From Parus major (lineage: Eukaryota; Chordata; Aves; Passeriformes; Paridae), in NCBI RefSeq assembly GCF_001522545.3, contig NC_031769.1:76190036-76254035 (forward strand): a stretch of 64,000 nucleotides of DNA, in the 5' to 3' direction. A model generated the notes under the pieces. It saw only the letters and a list, made by a program, of their open reading frames with translations, was not told the origin of the DNA and made no database searches. Positions 37,071 to 49,700 of the stretch are shown one piece after another. A program made the translations under genes and the position numbers. Position 1 is the stretch's first letter. The number at the start of each line of letters is the position of its first letter.

Positions 37071-40000
37071 ACATCATTGTAATTTCAAAATATCCTAATC
37101 CTCCAATATTTCATATGCTAGTCCTGTCTCTCTGAAATCCCTAAAGGGAATATTAGAAACCTGTAGCAAATTTTGCTAAAACTATACTATTTTAAATAAA
37201 AAAGTTAAGTAAAAACTTCAGCTTATTTTACATGAGCTTGGTTCAATTTTTTCTCTATTTTAAGTTGCAAAACATTGCTTAACCCCCAATCCCTAAGGGA
37301 AAAATGAAATTGGTCAGCTTGAGAAATTTTTTAAATCCTTAATTAAAATTTAAATGATGGGTTGATCCCAATACTAGTGACAATTTAAATTAAAAAAAAA
37401 TGTGTAAATTCTTTTCAATAAAAAAATTGAAAAAAAAATAAAAAATAAAGGAAGAAAACTTTTCCTAGCCTGTGAGTCCCTGTGGTCTAAAAAGAGACTA
37501 AAGCAGTTTCCCAAATTTAAGAGAATATTAATATACCAACATAGAAAGAGTTGAAGAAAGCTGAGTTGTACTAAAGCACAATGGATTTCAAACTAAAACA
37601 GGAGGTATGTGTTGAAGTAGACATTTTCTATATCACTGAGTATCATTCCCCCTTGATCTTATTGCTGTGCACTCCAGCACTGCCTGAGCCACCTCAGTAA
37701 TCAGAAAGGAAGGTACTGGCTGTCTATTAATTATTTCTGTGTTCCTTACACAATATCTTCTTAAAGGCTGTCAAAGTGATCGATGTTTGGGAGCACAGAC
37801 AGGCTGTAACAAGGTCTCATAATCAGCAAATTGTTCATGCGGACTTTGATTAATAAACATTGGTTTACAAAATGGAAAAAAAAAAGCTCTGGAGGCTGCA
37901 GAATCTAACATACTTTAATTTAACATATATTTTCCACACATCAGATTTCCTTATCTCTTTTCTTGTTTCCAGACATATGTACAACTACAGTTGCCTTCAG
38001 TCAGGTTAAGTTTGCCTCAGGACAATATAACTGATTATTTAACTAAGGATAGATGTTATAGAATGTATTTTATCTGATTGGGCCCTATGTAGTTTATCCC
38101 TTTCACACTGTTCTGACATTAAAAGTGAGAGAATTTACATGTATTTCACACTCATGTCAGGATGTAAGCTTTGACTGAAATACTACACCTTTTGTATCAG
38201 TCTCTCAGGAGTGGAACCAAATTCACATATCTTGCTTTCTCTAGAAACATGTACTGAGGAACAGTACACCCCAAGTTCTCACAAAATCAATCAGCAGACC
38301 AGAGTCTTAAAATGTTTAAACTACTGTAATTACTTTGTGTCAAGGTTTTTATGCACTGGCAGCTAGTTTAGTTTAGACACTAAACTGTAAAATCAATTAA
38401 GATTTTCAGACCCTGGTTTTAGTTGTATTCATATTTTGTGGGTTTTTTTCATGTGGCCAGACATGCTCCAAAGGAATTTGTACTGCAATTTAAGTATCTC
38501 AGGATAAATTCTCTGAATTTAGAAAATTAGAAATCAGAAATTCTCTGAAAAAGAATACAAAAATCGGTCCTCATTAAATTGCCCATTATGAGAGTTCTAG
38601 AATTCAACAATAGTTGAAGCTATTCAGAGCTAAAAAATTGTATATCTTATGTCTAGAAAGCAGATCCACATCTGCAGTCTGTAACAGTCTGTAACACCCA
38701 ATATCAATGCAAGAAAACCTTTTCATGCCAGAGGACAGTATCACTGCCATAGCCATCTGGACCACATCCCCAGGTAAATTTCAGGCAGCTGCAATGTCTA
38801 TGGATGTGATGATTTTTTTTTTTTTAAAATTATGTTTCATCTCTTTCTAAAGATTTTATCTATTCTATGGTGCATAACTAACACATCTCTCCAAAATACA
38901 CTGCCAAATATCAAGGCGGAATATAACTTAAAAAATCTCCAAGTGGAGCAGGGTTTTCCTCAGTCACAACTATCCATATTTGTGAGAAGGTGTTGTTTTT
39001 CCAAAGTACATTGCTACATCTTACATGGGTGTTTCTATAATTTCTGCCCATCAAAATGCCATAAAACTTCTGAATTTCTTGTAGTCAGTGATTCAAAGCA
39101 GGAACAAAGGTTATGCAAGAAATTACATCATACTTTTGTAGCTTTTTACAATATCTTTTAATGATGTCTGTGCAGCAGTAGCATGTCTGTATAGTTGTAG
39201 TCCTCAAAGTCAGTTTAAGGAAAGTAGGTGGTATCCAATCAAGGCTAATTTTCCTGTGGGTAGATGATACTGGTAGTTGTTTTGATTTGAGTTTTCATTA
39301 AATGTATTTATTGAAGCAACTTTCTCACGAGCAGGAAAAAATTGTTCTCAAAAGGATTTTCTGCAACCAGTATTTTGGGAGCTGGCTGTTACAACTCTGC
39401 CTGTGAGAAAGGAAAGAGATTTTTTCTGGGAAAAGAAGACAAGGATTAAGAAGCTATTCATACATCTAACTTTGTTTTTCTTAACAAAATGGTAGGACCG
39501 GGAATTGTATTAGTGAGTAGCAAATCAGTACGGGTAGACTTTTACTCTAGCATTTTCCACCCTAGCTCTAGGGCCAGACTTCCTCAGAATATTCACATCA
39601 AGAAATATAGACAGCTCTTAAGTCACCAGACATCACAACCAATATGGATGGGTGGAAAAGTGAAAATGGATATACACATTGAGCTGAATACTATGGCTAT
39701 AAATTATTTCAACAGTTAACAGATGGAAAGCCTTCAGAAGAGAGGTACTTCAGTGGCACTTAATAAACTACCATGATATTACACACAGACCTTTGTGGCG
39801 ACAGCTGCTGCTTAGCAACAATCCTTCTATCTCCCTTGCTCCCAAAAGAAGAGTAGATGTGTGCTAGGGATACAACCCAGAAAACAATACTGCTTGTCTT
39901 GTTTAGAATGAGTTCGTTTTCAGAAGACCACACGAGGTTTAGTTTCCTTGAGTTTGTGTTTGAGCTAAAGAGAACGCATCCATGTTAATTCTCACACATC

Positions 40001-40756
40001 TCATACCTAGCTCTTTAGTAGCTGAAGTACCCTCATTTGGGAACTATTTAGTCCTGCACCAGGTAATATATCAACTGAAAAGAAATCAGTGTAAAAACCT
40101 TCTGTCTTGTAGTTTCTTTTCGCACCCTCTTGGCCTGTCTTGAAGAGGATGTTTGCTTTTGACCATCCATCACAAACCTGTCTTCATTACACGTAACCTT
40201 TTAAGTAGCAGGAGCCTCATATCAGCCTTGGTGAGCTCTGCCAGCATTACATTTGCTCTCATAGGTGTATGTTAAACTTGCTTGAGTACTCTATCCCTTT
40301 CTCCTGCTGCTCTGGGGAGTGTTTCATTCCCACAGCTTCATAAAAAGGCCCTGACTAGCCAGCCTGAGAGTACAATTTTCCTGTGAAAATGAAGGCAAAT
40401 AAGTAAATCAGCATTTAAGCCCTTTCCATTTCCTTTGTCCCTAGGTCCCTGACCTCATGAGCAGAGGGTACAAATTTTAGCTATTTTTTGCTAAATGCAC
40501 TTGGTAATATAATACCTAAGGTACCAAGTCTGGCACTGAGTTAGGAATTGTATTAACCCTTACTTCGGCTGTTAAGCATCAAATGGTCCATGATAACTCA
40601 TGAACTTCTAACAAAATAAAGTGTGCTCTTTGACAGTGTGATAGTTTAATTTTTTTACCAAAGTAAAGTGATGACAAAGACAGAACTGTGCTATTTCTTT
40701 TGTTCACCCATCCATTCCAGCCCAGGAAAAGAAAACTGAAAATTCTGTTGAGGAAA

Positions 40757-40799
40757 AGGTACTTTCACATCACACTTCTGATGTGATGTGAAAGTACCT
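40757..40799. repeat. Perfect 18-bp inverted repeat with 7-nt loop
   Basis: The left arm AGGTACTTTCACATCACA (40757-40774) and the right arm TGTGATGTGAAAGTACCT (40782-40799) are exact reverse complements around the loop CTTCTGA. No mismatches are present. There is no nearby gene to give it a terminator role. A template-switch origin is the simplest reading; a small hairpin RNA is an untested alternative. Confidence 0.92.
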
Positions 40800-41110
40800 G
40801 AAAGAAGCTGAAGCTGCTTCTACAAGGACAAGGAAGTGTATTCTTCATCCCATCATTTGAAATTATCATGTTGACTTATTGAAATGAAATCACTCCTCAT
40901 CTTCTTGTGAAGGAAAAGGTGTTTACCACACTTAGATAAAGGAATGACATGCAGGTGCTCTGATATATGAATAGGTCTGAGGCATGGGGCTTGTAGTAAT
41001 ATCTCTCAGTGTCCTTCTTGATGAGAGTCTGATCAATAACTTTGGGGACAGGGAAGAATTTGAACCAGCTTGAAACTAAATCAGTCAGAGCCATGAAGAC
41101 TTTTCAGCTT

Positions 41111-41375
41111 TCAGAGAATGAATGGTCTGAGTTTGAATGGACTTTAAAGATCATCTAATTCCAGCCCCCTCTGCTGTGGGCAAGGACACCTTCTGCTACA
41201 CCCAGTTGCTCAAAGCCCCATCCAACTTGACCTTGAACACCTCCAGAGATGGGGATTCCACAACTTCTCTTGAAAACCTGTTCCAGTGCCTCACCACCCT
41301 CACAGAAGAAAACTTCTTCCTAATACCTAATTCCCCCCCTCAGCTTCAGAGGCCATTTCCTCTTATGTCCATATT
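41111..41375 (-). mobile_element. CR1 LINE 3' UTR fragment
   Basis: This is the inverse of a CR1 3' end. The plus-strand landmarks are 'aaagatcatctaattccagc' (about 41146), 'ggacaccttctgctacaccc' (about 41184), 'cctgttccagtgcctcacca' (about 41277) and 'aacttcttcctaatacctaa' (about 41310). The order matches CR1 exactly in reverse. The 3' terminus lies near 41111 and the copy is strongly 5'-truncated, as most CR1 insertions are. It contains no functional reading frame. Confidence 0.85.
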
Positions 41376-42714
41376 GATCGTACTCATAAACCTCTTTCAC
41401 TGAAAGATCATGCTGAAGCTGCTCAGTATTTCTTCTTGTGTCTGTGTCATTTAACATATTTGTTATTCTTGCTGATACTGGTGATGTCTGTCCTTCCTCT
41501 ATCTATCGTCAAAAGCATAAGGCTTCTGAAATGCTCTGGAATATGGAGTTTGATGCTAGCCTGGTCACTAGCATTGCTTAGTTCAGTGAAACACATCCCT
41601 AACTGGGTGAACTGTGATTTTCTGTCATCAGCAGGGAGGCACATTCACAGCTGCCAAATACTGTTGAACTCTCCCTGGGAATGAAACTTTCTGCACAAGA
41701 TGGAATAAACTGAAAATTGTAAAAAAGTAACTGGAAGACATGTGCTGGGCAAGTGGAAAACGCAAGATGCCAAGCTGTCTAGGAGGCTGGGTACATGTCA
41801 TTGAGATCACTATCATTTTGAAGTAGTAGCAGAGAAACATGAAATTTGGCTTATGACTCAGACATGTGTATCTAAAAATATAACAGTAAGGCCAGCAGGA
41901 AGTAAATATTACTTTATTTTGCTGGCAGGAAAGCAAATTCTGAAAAGTACTCAATTCTTTGTCAAAGAGCAGCTCAACACAGAGAAAGCTGCTTCTTACT
42001 AAAAAATATCAAAAGAATATAGCCCTTAAAAGGAGTTCAGCAGGAAAGAGACACATTTTCAAGGCAATGTTTAGGTCTGGATGTTTTGTAAACCACACAT
42101 GGCTGCCTATTCAACCTGAAAAGAAAGTGCCTATTCACACTCCACATTTTCCTGCTGTCTCTCACCCTCCTCAGAGCTGCTATAGTCAGCTTTGGTAGAG
42201 ACCTTACCAGAGTGTGGATGAGGTTCCAAAGTAAATTCATATTGAGGTGTCTGTGGTATCTCCTTAGGGAACCAAATGGAAAACCAGCATAAATGCAAAA
42301 GAATTTAAAAAATGAAACATTAGGTAACTTAAAAATGAGCTGGAAGTAAAACCCTAAAATGAAACCCATGATGTCTTAATTCAGATCCCAACCTGTAAAA
42401 AAAGTCAATTTCTCTCCCATCCACTGCAGTGAAATAAAATGACATGTACTAAGGAGCATATTATATACATAGCTCATATAATACACCCTGCCTTATTACT
42501 TCTTTATAAAGTGTCCATTTACTAGGCACTGTGAAAGGCATCACAGGAAAAAACTCTAGGTTTGAAATATGAATTTGATACTGTAGTGTGGGAAATGTTC
42601 CTTTTTGCTCATAAGTTATTATCCACAGAAGAGTAAAGAAAAACTATTAATATGGATGGTTCCTTTCCAAGAGTTTTGTACCCTAAAATAATTATTCTTG
42701 AAGAACACTTTAGT
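41376..42714. other. Unique non-coding DNA between CR1 copies
   Basis: No gene or transposon is recognised. Overlapping open frames of 82-110 codons on both strands (for example 41628-41954 and 42037-42369, minus) have no recognisable domain. Confidence 0.55.
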
Positions 42715-43035
42715 AAAGTCTGGGTAAATGATATCCACAGCCTTTCTGTCATTCACTGTGTGGGAAATGTAGGTCATCAAGGGTGACTGTGGTAGTGGTA
42801 GGCTGATGGACATGATCTTGAAGGTCTCTTCCAACCTTGATGACTCTGTGATTCTGTGATAGAAAAAGGTCAGGAGAGTCAAGCAACATCTTCTTCTCAT
42901 AAACGCATGCTGAGTGGACCTGATCACCTGGTTATCCTGTGTGTGCCATGTGATGGCACAGAAGATCGTCTGCCACTTGATGCCAATCGATGGCCCTCCC
43001 CAACACCACGGTCACACTGACAAACCTGGAAGTCC
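42715..43035 (-). mobile_element. CR1 LINE internal RT fragment, interrupted by a nested CR1 tail
   Basis: The plus strand carries the inverse of the CR1 reverse-transcriptase region: 'gtaaatgatatccacagcct' (about 42723), 'cataaacgcatgctgagtgg' (about 42898), 'ctgatcacctggttatcctg' (about 42919) and 'tgtgatggcacagaagatcg' (about 42950). Between 42781 and 42859 it is interrupted by a CR1 3' tail in the opposite orientation. The fragment has no 3' UTR of its own; at 43035 it meets another CR1 copy in the same orientation. Confidence 0.8.
42781..42859 (+). mobile_element. Short CR1 3' tail nested inside another CR1
   Basis: The strings 'gatcttgaaggtctcttcca' (42814-42833) and 'gactctgtgattctgtga' (42842-42859) are the sense-strand end of CR1, including the terminal 'gattctatgattct'-type repeat. 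The surrounding sequence is CR1 in the opposite orientation and resumes at 'tagaaaaaggtcagg'. This is therefore a heavily 5'-truncated CR1 of only about 80 bp that inserted later than its host copy. Confidence 0.75.
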
Positions 43036-43700
43036 CCATTTGTTCTATACCCCTTGCCATGGCCAAGGATATCTTTCACTACATCAGATTGCTTACAGCT
43101 CCATCCAGACTGACCCAAGACACCTCCAAAGTAAGAAAATCCCCAGCATCTCTGGGCAATCTCTTCCAGTGTTTCATCACTCTCACAGCAAAAGCTTTCT
43201 TCATTATATTTAATTTAAATCTACACTCAGTTTAAAACAGTTGTGCCTTTTTCTGTCACTAGAGACCATGGTAAATAGTCCCACTTCATCTATCTTATAA
43301 GGCTCCTTCAAGTACTGAAAGGGTGCAATAAGGTCTCCCTGGAGCCTTCACTTCTTCAGGCTGAACAACAGCAACTCTCTCAGCTTTTCCTTATAAAGAG
43401 GTGTTCCATCCTTCTGACTATTTTTGTGGCCTTTCTCTGGACCCATTCTATCAGGTCCATGTCTTTCCAGTGCTGAGGACCCCAGAACTAGATGCAGCAT
43501 TCCAGGTGGGGTCTCGCATGAGACCAAAAGGAGAAAAACTCCTCCCCGGTCCTGCTGCCCACTTTTTTTGATGCAGCCTAGGATACATTTGGCTTTCTGG
43601 GCTACAAGTGCACATTGCAAACTGATGTCTAATTTTTCACTTACAAATATCCTCAAGTCTTTCTTCTGCACTCATCTTTCTTACTGAATCTCAATATAAG
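43036..43700 (-). mobile_element. CR1 LINE, 3' UTR and C-terminal ORF2 region
   Basis: This is a minus-strand CR1 copy with its 3' UTR near 43036. On the plus strand, 'ggatatctttcactacatca' (about 43067), 'tctcttccagtgtttcatca' (about 43161), 'aggtctccctggagccttca' (about 43332), 'ttccaggtggggtctcgca' (about 43500) and 'gatgcagcctaggatac' (about 43571) follow the CR1 order in reverse. Frames are broken, for example the 107-codon minus frame at 43348-43671. The two adjacent CR1 copies in the same orientation suggest either insertion of one into the other or a rearrangement. Confidence 0.85.
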
Positions 43701-46700
43701 GTGAATTTTTATAGCTAGCAGAAAAAAAAGCTTCATGAAACATAATACCTTCTAGTCCTTCATCACTTGACAATTCAAAATCACTTGAACTAATTGTCTG
43801 TGTATCCTGGAGGAAGAATTATAAGAAAGGATTACCTTTGAGGCAAAGCTGAATAACATATGCCTGCAAGCCAGGCTTACTGACATTTTCTTGAATGTAT
43901 AACCTCTTGAGAAGAAAAAAAGTTTAATGCACAACTTTTATTGGAATTAAAAAGTTGAATAAATCAGTTTCTTGTTTATGCATCACCTGTCTCTGAGAAA
44001 GATCTCACAAAATATAAAGATTTGGTTACATAATAAGATTATTGTGTGAATCTGAATAAATACTATTCTGTCTCTCATTCTATATGTAAAATAGTCAGTG
44101 ATAACATTACTCATTCCTCTCTTCTTCATGTAACTTGACTGTCATACAACATGTGGATCTGGAGAAGCTTCTTCTAACAGTCACAAGACTCAACAAAAGG
44201 CCATAAGCCTCTCAAATCCTGTGATTCGATCCACAAACACAAAAAAATGCAGTAGTGATATTTATTCGTTTTTACACTGTCAGATTGAATTAAATGACTA
44301 GTATATTTGGAATGAGAACACCCAAAGAGAATGAACCCAAATTGTATAGAGTATATATTAAAAATGTATATAGTGGTTTTGTTTTTACCTTTCTTAATCT
44401 GTTTTATCTCTTGTTTATTTCATAATGTAAAAACACCAATAATGAATATAAGTATACATTTAAAGAATTTTTGACTACATGAGACAGTATTTATAAAAAA
44501 AATTCTACTTCATGGCTGTTTGAATTGCTTTATTATCTAACAAAAGACAGCAAAACTTAGAAAATTATTTGCTTAAGCCCTTACTGCTTAATTTTTCTCT
44601 CTTTGATTTTACAAAAGATAAGAAGGAATATTGATTAATAAATCAGAGACTAGCAAAATAAAAATTTACTATTCATTTAGGAATGGTATCACATATATTT
44701 TAGCATTTGCTTTACATTTTATGATCAGTCTTTATTGTTGAGAAGTTCTATTAAAAGTACATACAGATGGCTGCAGATTTAACATCAAAACATGCTTAAT
44801 TCAGTACAAATTTGTATAAAGTATTTGAACACACAGAAGAAGTATTTGAATGATTAAACCATTTAGAGGCTCTTTTGGTGAAAATTTGTAATGAATCCAA
44901 ATAGAGAAATAAACAATTATTGCACTGACAGATGAGATGCCACAGAAAGGAAAAGCAATTTAAGTCCCTTAAAAGTAATAAACACAGTGGTAGTGGAAAC
45001 AATGTGAGGAACAAATTAGATATGAGCAATGTGTTAATAATATAGGGTGTTAACAAGTACCTAAAGTTATGAGTCAAGAATAAGATTGCATTTTTTTCAC
45101 AATATAATGAAACATAAGCAGTCACATCTGTGAGATTTCTTTGTATTGCTTTGTTCCCATAGTGTGTAGTAACAACTAAAGGTAAGCATCTTAAAGACCA
45201 TTTTTTTGGATTAATTAATTACATAAAATTTTCCAATTTATACCAAACAACAATGGAACAATGAAACATAAAAATATATTTTTCTAGAGGAAAAAAGCCC
45301 TGGTAAAACATAAACCTGAATAACTCACACTGAGAGGAGTTACATTGCTAGGCTGGATAAAAAGAAGGCATCATCAGTCATAGTATTGGAAATTAACAAA
45401 TACCCCCATTTTTTCATTATTTGCAAGCCAATCTCCTGTATTTTTCTGCCTGGCTAGTTAGGAGCAACTGTTAGTATTGCTATTCCTGGAACCAAGAAAT
45501 TAGTCAATATTTGACACCTTCCTGGAATAGCCTATAACATAAATTACAAGACACTAATAGGTCGGTATAATCTCTTTGGACTCTTTGCAAGTAGCAGTTT
45601 TGGGTATTAAAGGGGAGTGAAATAAAGGAAGCACAGAGAAACGATTCCCTGAATGCTAAAAAACACTAAACAGAAGCAGCTCCAGCTTTCCTGCTCAGAA
45701 ATCCCCAGGTTTCATGCTGCATAATCCTCCTTACTGAGAAAATTTTCTCACGGTGATGCTTATAGCTGCATATCCTGGATTTCTGGTGGATTTTATTGCT
45801 GCTAACATCAACTCTTGGGCTTTAAGTTAAAATTAACTAGTATCTATTTTACCTTCTAACATCTTAGTATGAAGTCTATAAATTTCTGTTAGAGAAAGCC
45901 AAGGCTCTGTGACAATTAAAAGTAAACTTCCAGATTATGGAATGAAATGTGTGAGAAAAATCCCATTGCCTTTTCACTCTACTCCTACCAGGAAGAGGGC
46001 TGTGCAAGCAGCTAGAACCTGATAATGCAATAAGCCTGCAAAGTATTTATGTAATCATACCCATAAATTACCACAGATAAATCTTTTATTGATGCTGAAC
46101 TTGGCAGTGATAGAAAAATGTCTAATTGCTCTTCTTCCTTATAACCTGGAAATACATGCCTGGTAATATTTCCTGCCTTTAACAAGGTTTAAATGTACCT
46201 TCACATCCAAGAGAGGAATTCCAATATAAGCATTAAAACAAGCTAGCAGTAAGTAGTCATCCTGTGGCAATTAGCCATGCTTTGCCATAATATTCTGTGC
46301 ACTTGCTGAAGTCAGGTTTGCAGCAGAGGTTTCAGTGAAGCAAGATGTTACAGCTCAGGGACTCTGAAGAAATTTGCAGAGGAAAATATTGGGTCTCCTT
46401 TAAAGATCACAAATGCCCAGAGCTATTCTGTGCCCTTGCAGTTAAGAGCCTTCTCAGTCCATCTGCCACTTCATCTACTCTTTTGATTGCTGAAGGTAGA
46501 TTAATATGTGGATGAAGTAAACAAACCATTATTACATGACAATTTTACCTTTTCTCGGTTGGCAGATGATATAGAAAAGTCAGGTAAGGATGTTGCTGTT
46601 GAAAGCAAGCATGTTAAAAAAGATTTATGGTCCAGAGAGTGCTTACAGCTGCACTTAGTGCTTCAGCTGCACACAAAGTGAAGCAAATTAGATGGAGCTG

Positions 46701-49700
46701 TTTTGCAAAACTAATGCTATGAGAGACTCAGCTGTACTTGAGCAAGGCATGCTTTGTTCTGGCGTAGGTCAGTTCACTAGAGATGCTGTGTGTGCTAGAG
46801 GGACTGCCAGGAGCCTAATGAGCAACATGACAATAATGTTTCAGGGAAAGTCAAAGACTGTACATCACAAAGAATTCCCCATTTGACAATAGAGCAGCTC
46901 CAGCTCTGCAAATATGTGGTGAGAAATAAGTGTACAGGAGGAGGGTAGGACAGGTACACTTGGACATATTTGACAGTAGTTTCTCGTCTATGGAGCTTCT
47001 GAAATGATTACGGGAGGTAGATAGTGAAGCAAAGATACTGTTACTGCTAAGTTAGGGAATCATTTAATATGCAATCAAAACACCAAAGAAAACTGTATTT
47101 AGGAGTTCAAATACTGCAAGTATATTTTCCACATCTATCTGACCTGCTAATATCAGCCAGGGCTGAAAAAACAACTGAGGTCTTAGAAGACTCCCTAAGC
47201 AACATTTTAGAGCTATTTGGAACAAAAAGGAACTAGTTTATATTAGGTCAGAGATTCTCTCTTCTTGCAGAATATCTAAAATACCATCTAGACCATTCCC
47301 AAATAAAACCAAAACAATGTTAAATCCTTAACCAGTAAATGAAGGATTAAGGTTAGTTTAGCTGTTGAGCTTTTGTACTTCTAAGGAATGTCCAAATGTC
47401 TGCTACCATTATCTGTAGGTAAAAGAGCACAGATGAACAGGAACAGTATTAATTTCAAATATGCATAGGCTCTTAAAGCATAAGGTATTCTTTTTGCACC
47501 TTGTTCAGTGATATCCCATATTAATATATTTCTGTAGCTTATCCTTTCAGGGTCAAGGACAAATATCAAATCTGAGCAGGCTGTTTGTGGCACACTCAAA
47601 ACCAAATATGTGAGAAAGAAGCAAAGATGGCTTGCTGCAGTGCTTCTTTTCTATTCTGAAAAGAAGTTCTGCATTCAGGTTTCCAGTTTCTTGCTGTGAA
47701 AGTGATGGAAAATGTAGCCATATACTGCTTTAATGTTTCTTCCATCAATCTAGAACAACCACAAATCTGATATAAAAAGTAAGGAGAAATTCACAGCTTA
47801 CGGGCAGCTTCCTCTGCCAGTGAAAGGAACTAATTCCACCAGTGAAGGCTTAAGACATTTACCCAGGAAGCATACTGAGTTTAATGTTGTTATTCTGATG
47901 CCTCACAGCCCATTAAGGCATGAATGATACAGCTTTTTATAGTTCTTGTGTGGTTTGTCAGGGCAGAGGTTCTGTATACTGGAAGACTAGCCACTACATA
48001 GATAATGTGAGGTCAGATTTTTAAACTCATTGCTGTTCTCACCACTTCTACATATCTGACATGCAATGCAAAGTTCTGAATCACTGATGAGAAGGCTGAA
48101 GCACTAAGGAAGAACTATAAAATAATAGCTACCACAGCTTTTTCATAACAGTTAATACAATAGATCTTTAGCGTATGATTTTAAGTATCAACTTGAAAAA
48201 CACCTTCTTTGTTCACAACCTATGAAAAAACCTTTCAGCTGTTATGCCACCTGTCCAGCTAACTGCTTTCAAAGCTGTATTTATAAAGCCTTAAATATAT
48301 ACAAGGCTCTATTATCACAATAGTTTGAAAACACATGAACAGAGAGCAGACACACATAAATGTGTTTAGAATACTCTCACACACATTGTATTTATACACA
48401 CACAGGTGACAAATGAAAACACACATAGACATGCATTATATTTTTAGAAATATTTTTTTCAAACCCATACAAAAAAAATCCTATTATTTTGTACATCTGG
48501 CATATGCATTGTCTCTCAAGAATAAATATGTAATTATAGAAAAATCCAAGTGCCACTTCATATGTTTTATTTTAATGAATAAAAATGAATAGCTATTGTC
48601 ATTGAAATGGATTTATAATTGAAATACTGTCTGTTCATCTGGATAGCAGTAAAGATGACAATGCAAACAACATTGTTTTATTTATTTCTTTAAAATGTGG
48701 GAATTTTAAAATACTTTCCACCAGATTTTCAGATTTGACAGCTGCATGGCTGAAGAGCTTCAGATATTTTATCCTCTTTTCTAAATTTTAATTTTCAGCA
48801 CAACTACTTGGCATTCTACCAATGAAAATTGTTAATTCTATGAAAGAGAAAGAGTGAAAGTAACTAATTATGGACAGTGAAAGTTATATGTGCTGTACCC
48901 CCTCAAGGAATTTTCAGAAAACTTTAAAGTCACTGAGTTCGCCACTGTGAGAAGTGCATAATGTGGAGAGCTCATTTTTATATATTTATTTCTATACATT
49001 AACTCAATGGCAACAAATGGAAAAAAATAGTGCATTACTCTTAAAATAAACAAATAACCAAATAACTAAATAATAAACAACCAAAAACCGCACAGCAGTA
49101 ATGAAAAAATTTACAAGGAATTTCATGTTTGTTACCTAATGGTATCTCATTGATGATCTTTGCCACATTATTTAATTCCTTTCATACAACTTTTATGCCC
49201 TTTGTCATTGAAAAGAATAGCTGGCATATTTTATTTTACCCTAAAACATGATGCCAGACTTCTGCAAAAGTTATGCAGAAAAACATGTTCAATGGGACAG
49301 ACAAGCCTAGATTCACTATTTGTACACATAATATTTTCTAGTACCATATTTTCCTCACTCCTAATAAAGCATGAGCCTTAACCTTCTCCTTGACAGATTT
49401 TAAATTTAAAACTTCCAGCTTCACATCAAGGCTATCAGTCAGCCTTAAAATTCTACTGCTCATCATAAACCATATGAATAGCTATGTTCTCATTTCTTAT
49501 GTCAACAGAAACCTTCCCTTGAGTCTCAAACCTTGAGCCAAATCTGAGATCAACATTTATTTTGCTTCTTATGTCCACTCTCTCGCAATCATTTCTCTAG
49601 TTGACAGGCTTCTGAACAACAATTTGGTGGTAATATCTATAATAGAGAAGCCAAAAGTGTCCCTTCTGAAAATGCCCCTTGATATGACCATCAGTATTAA

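Larger units (their letters stand above)
33477..41110. other. Unique AT-rich non-coding DNA
   Basis: No gene or mobile element is recognised in 7.6 kb. The longest frame (38832-39161, plus, 109 codons) has no recognisable domain. It contains a 9-bp hairpin with a 4-nt loop at 35986-36007, a CA/C-rich tract at about 36163-36199, an AT-rich patch at about 36990-37070, a homeobox-motif-rich segment at about 37770-37870 and the perfect hairpin at 40757-40799. Confidence 0.55.

Noticed and set aside
38679..38698. Tandem copy of 'cagtctgtaa'
   Set aside because: Two 10-bp copies are ordinary slippage and say nothing about function.
44796..45125. A 109-codon hydrophobic minus-strand frame resembling membrane segments
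   Set aside because: Leu/Phe/Ile richness is the expected translation of AT-rich DNA; no family resemblance is seen.
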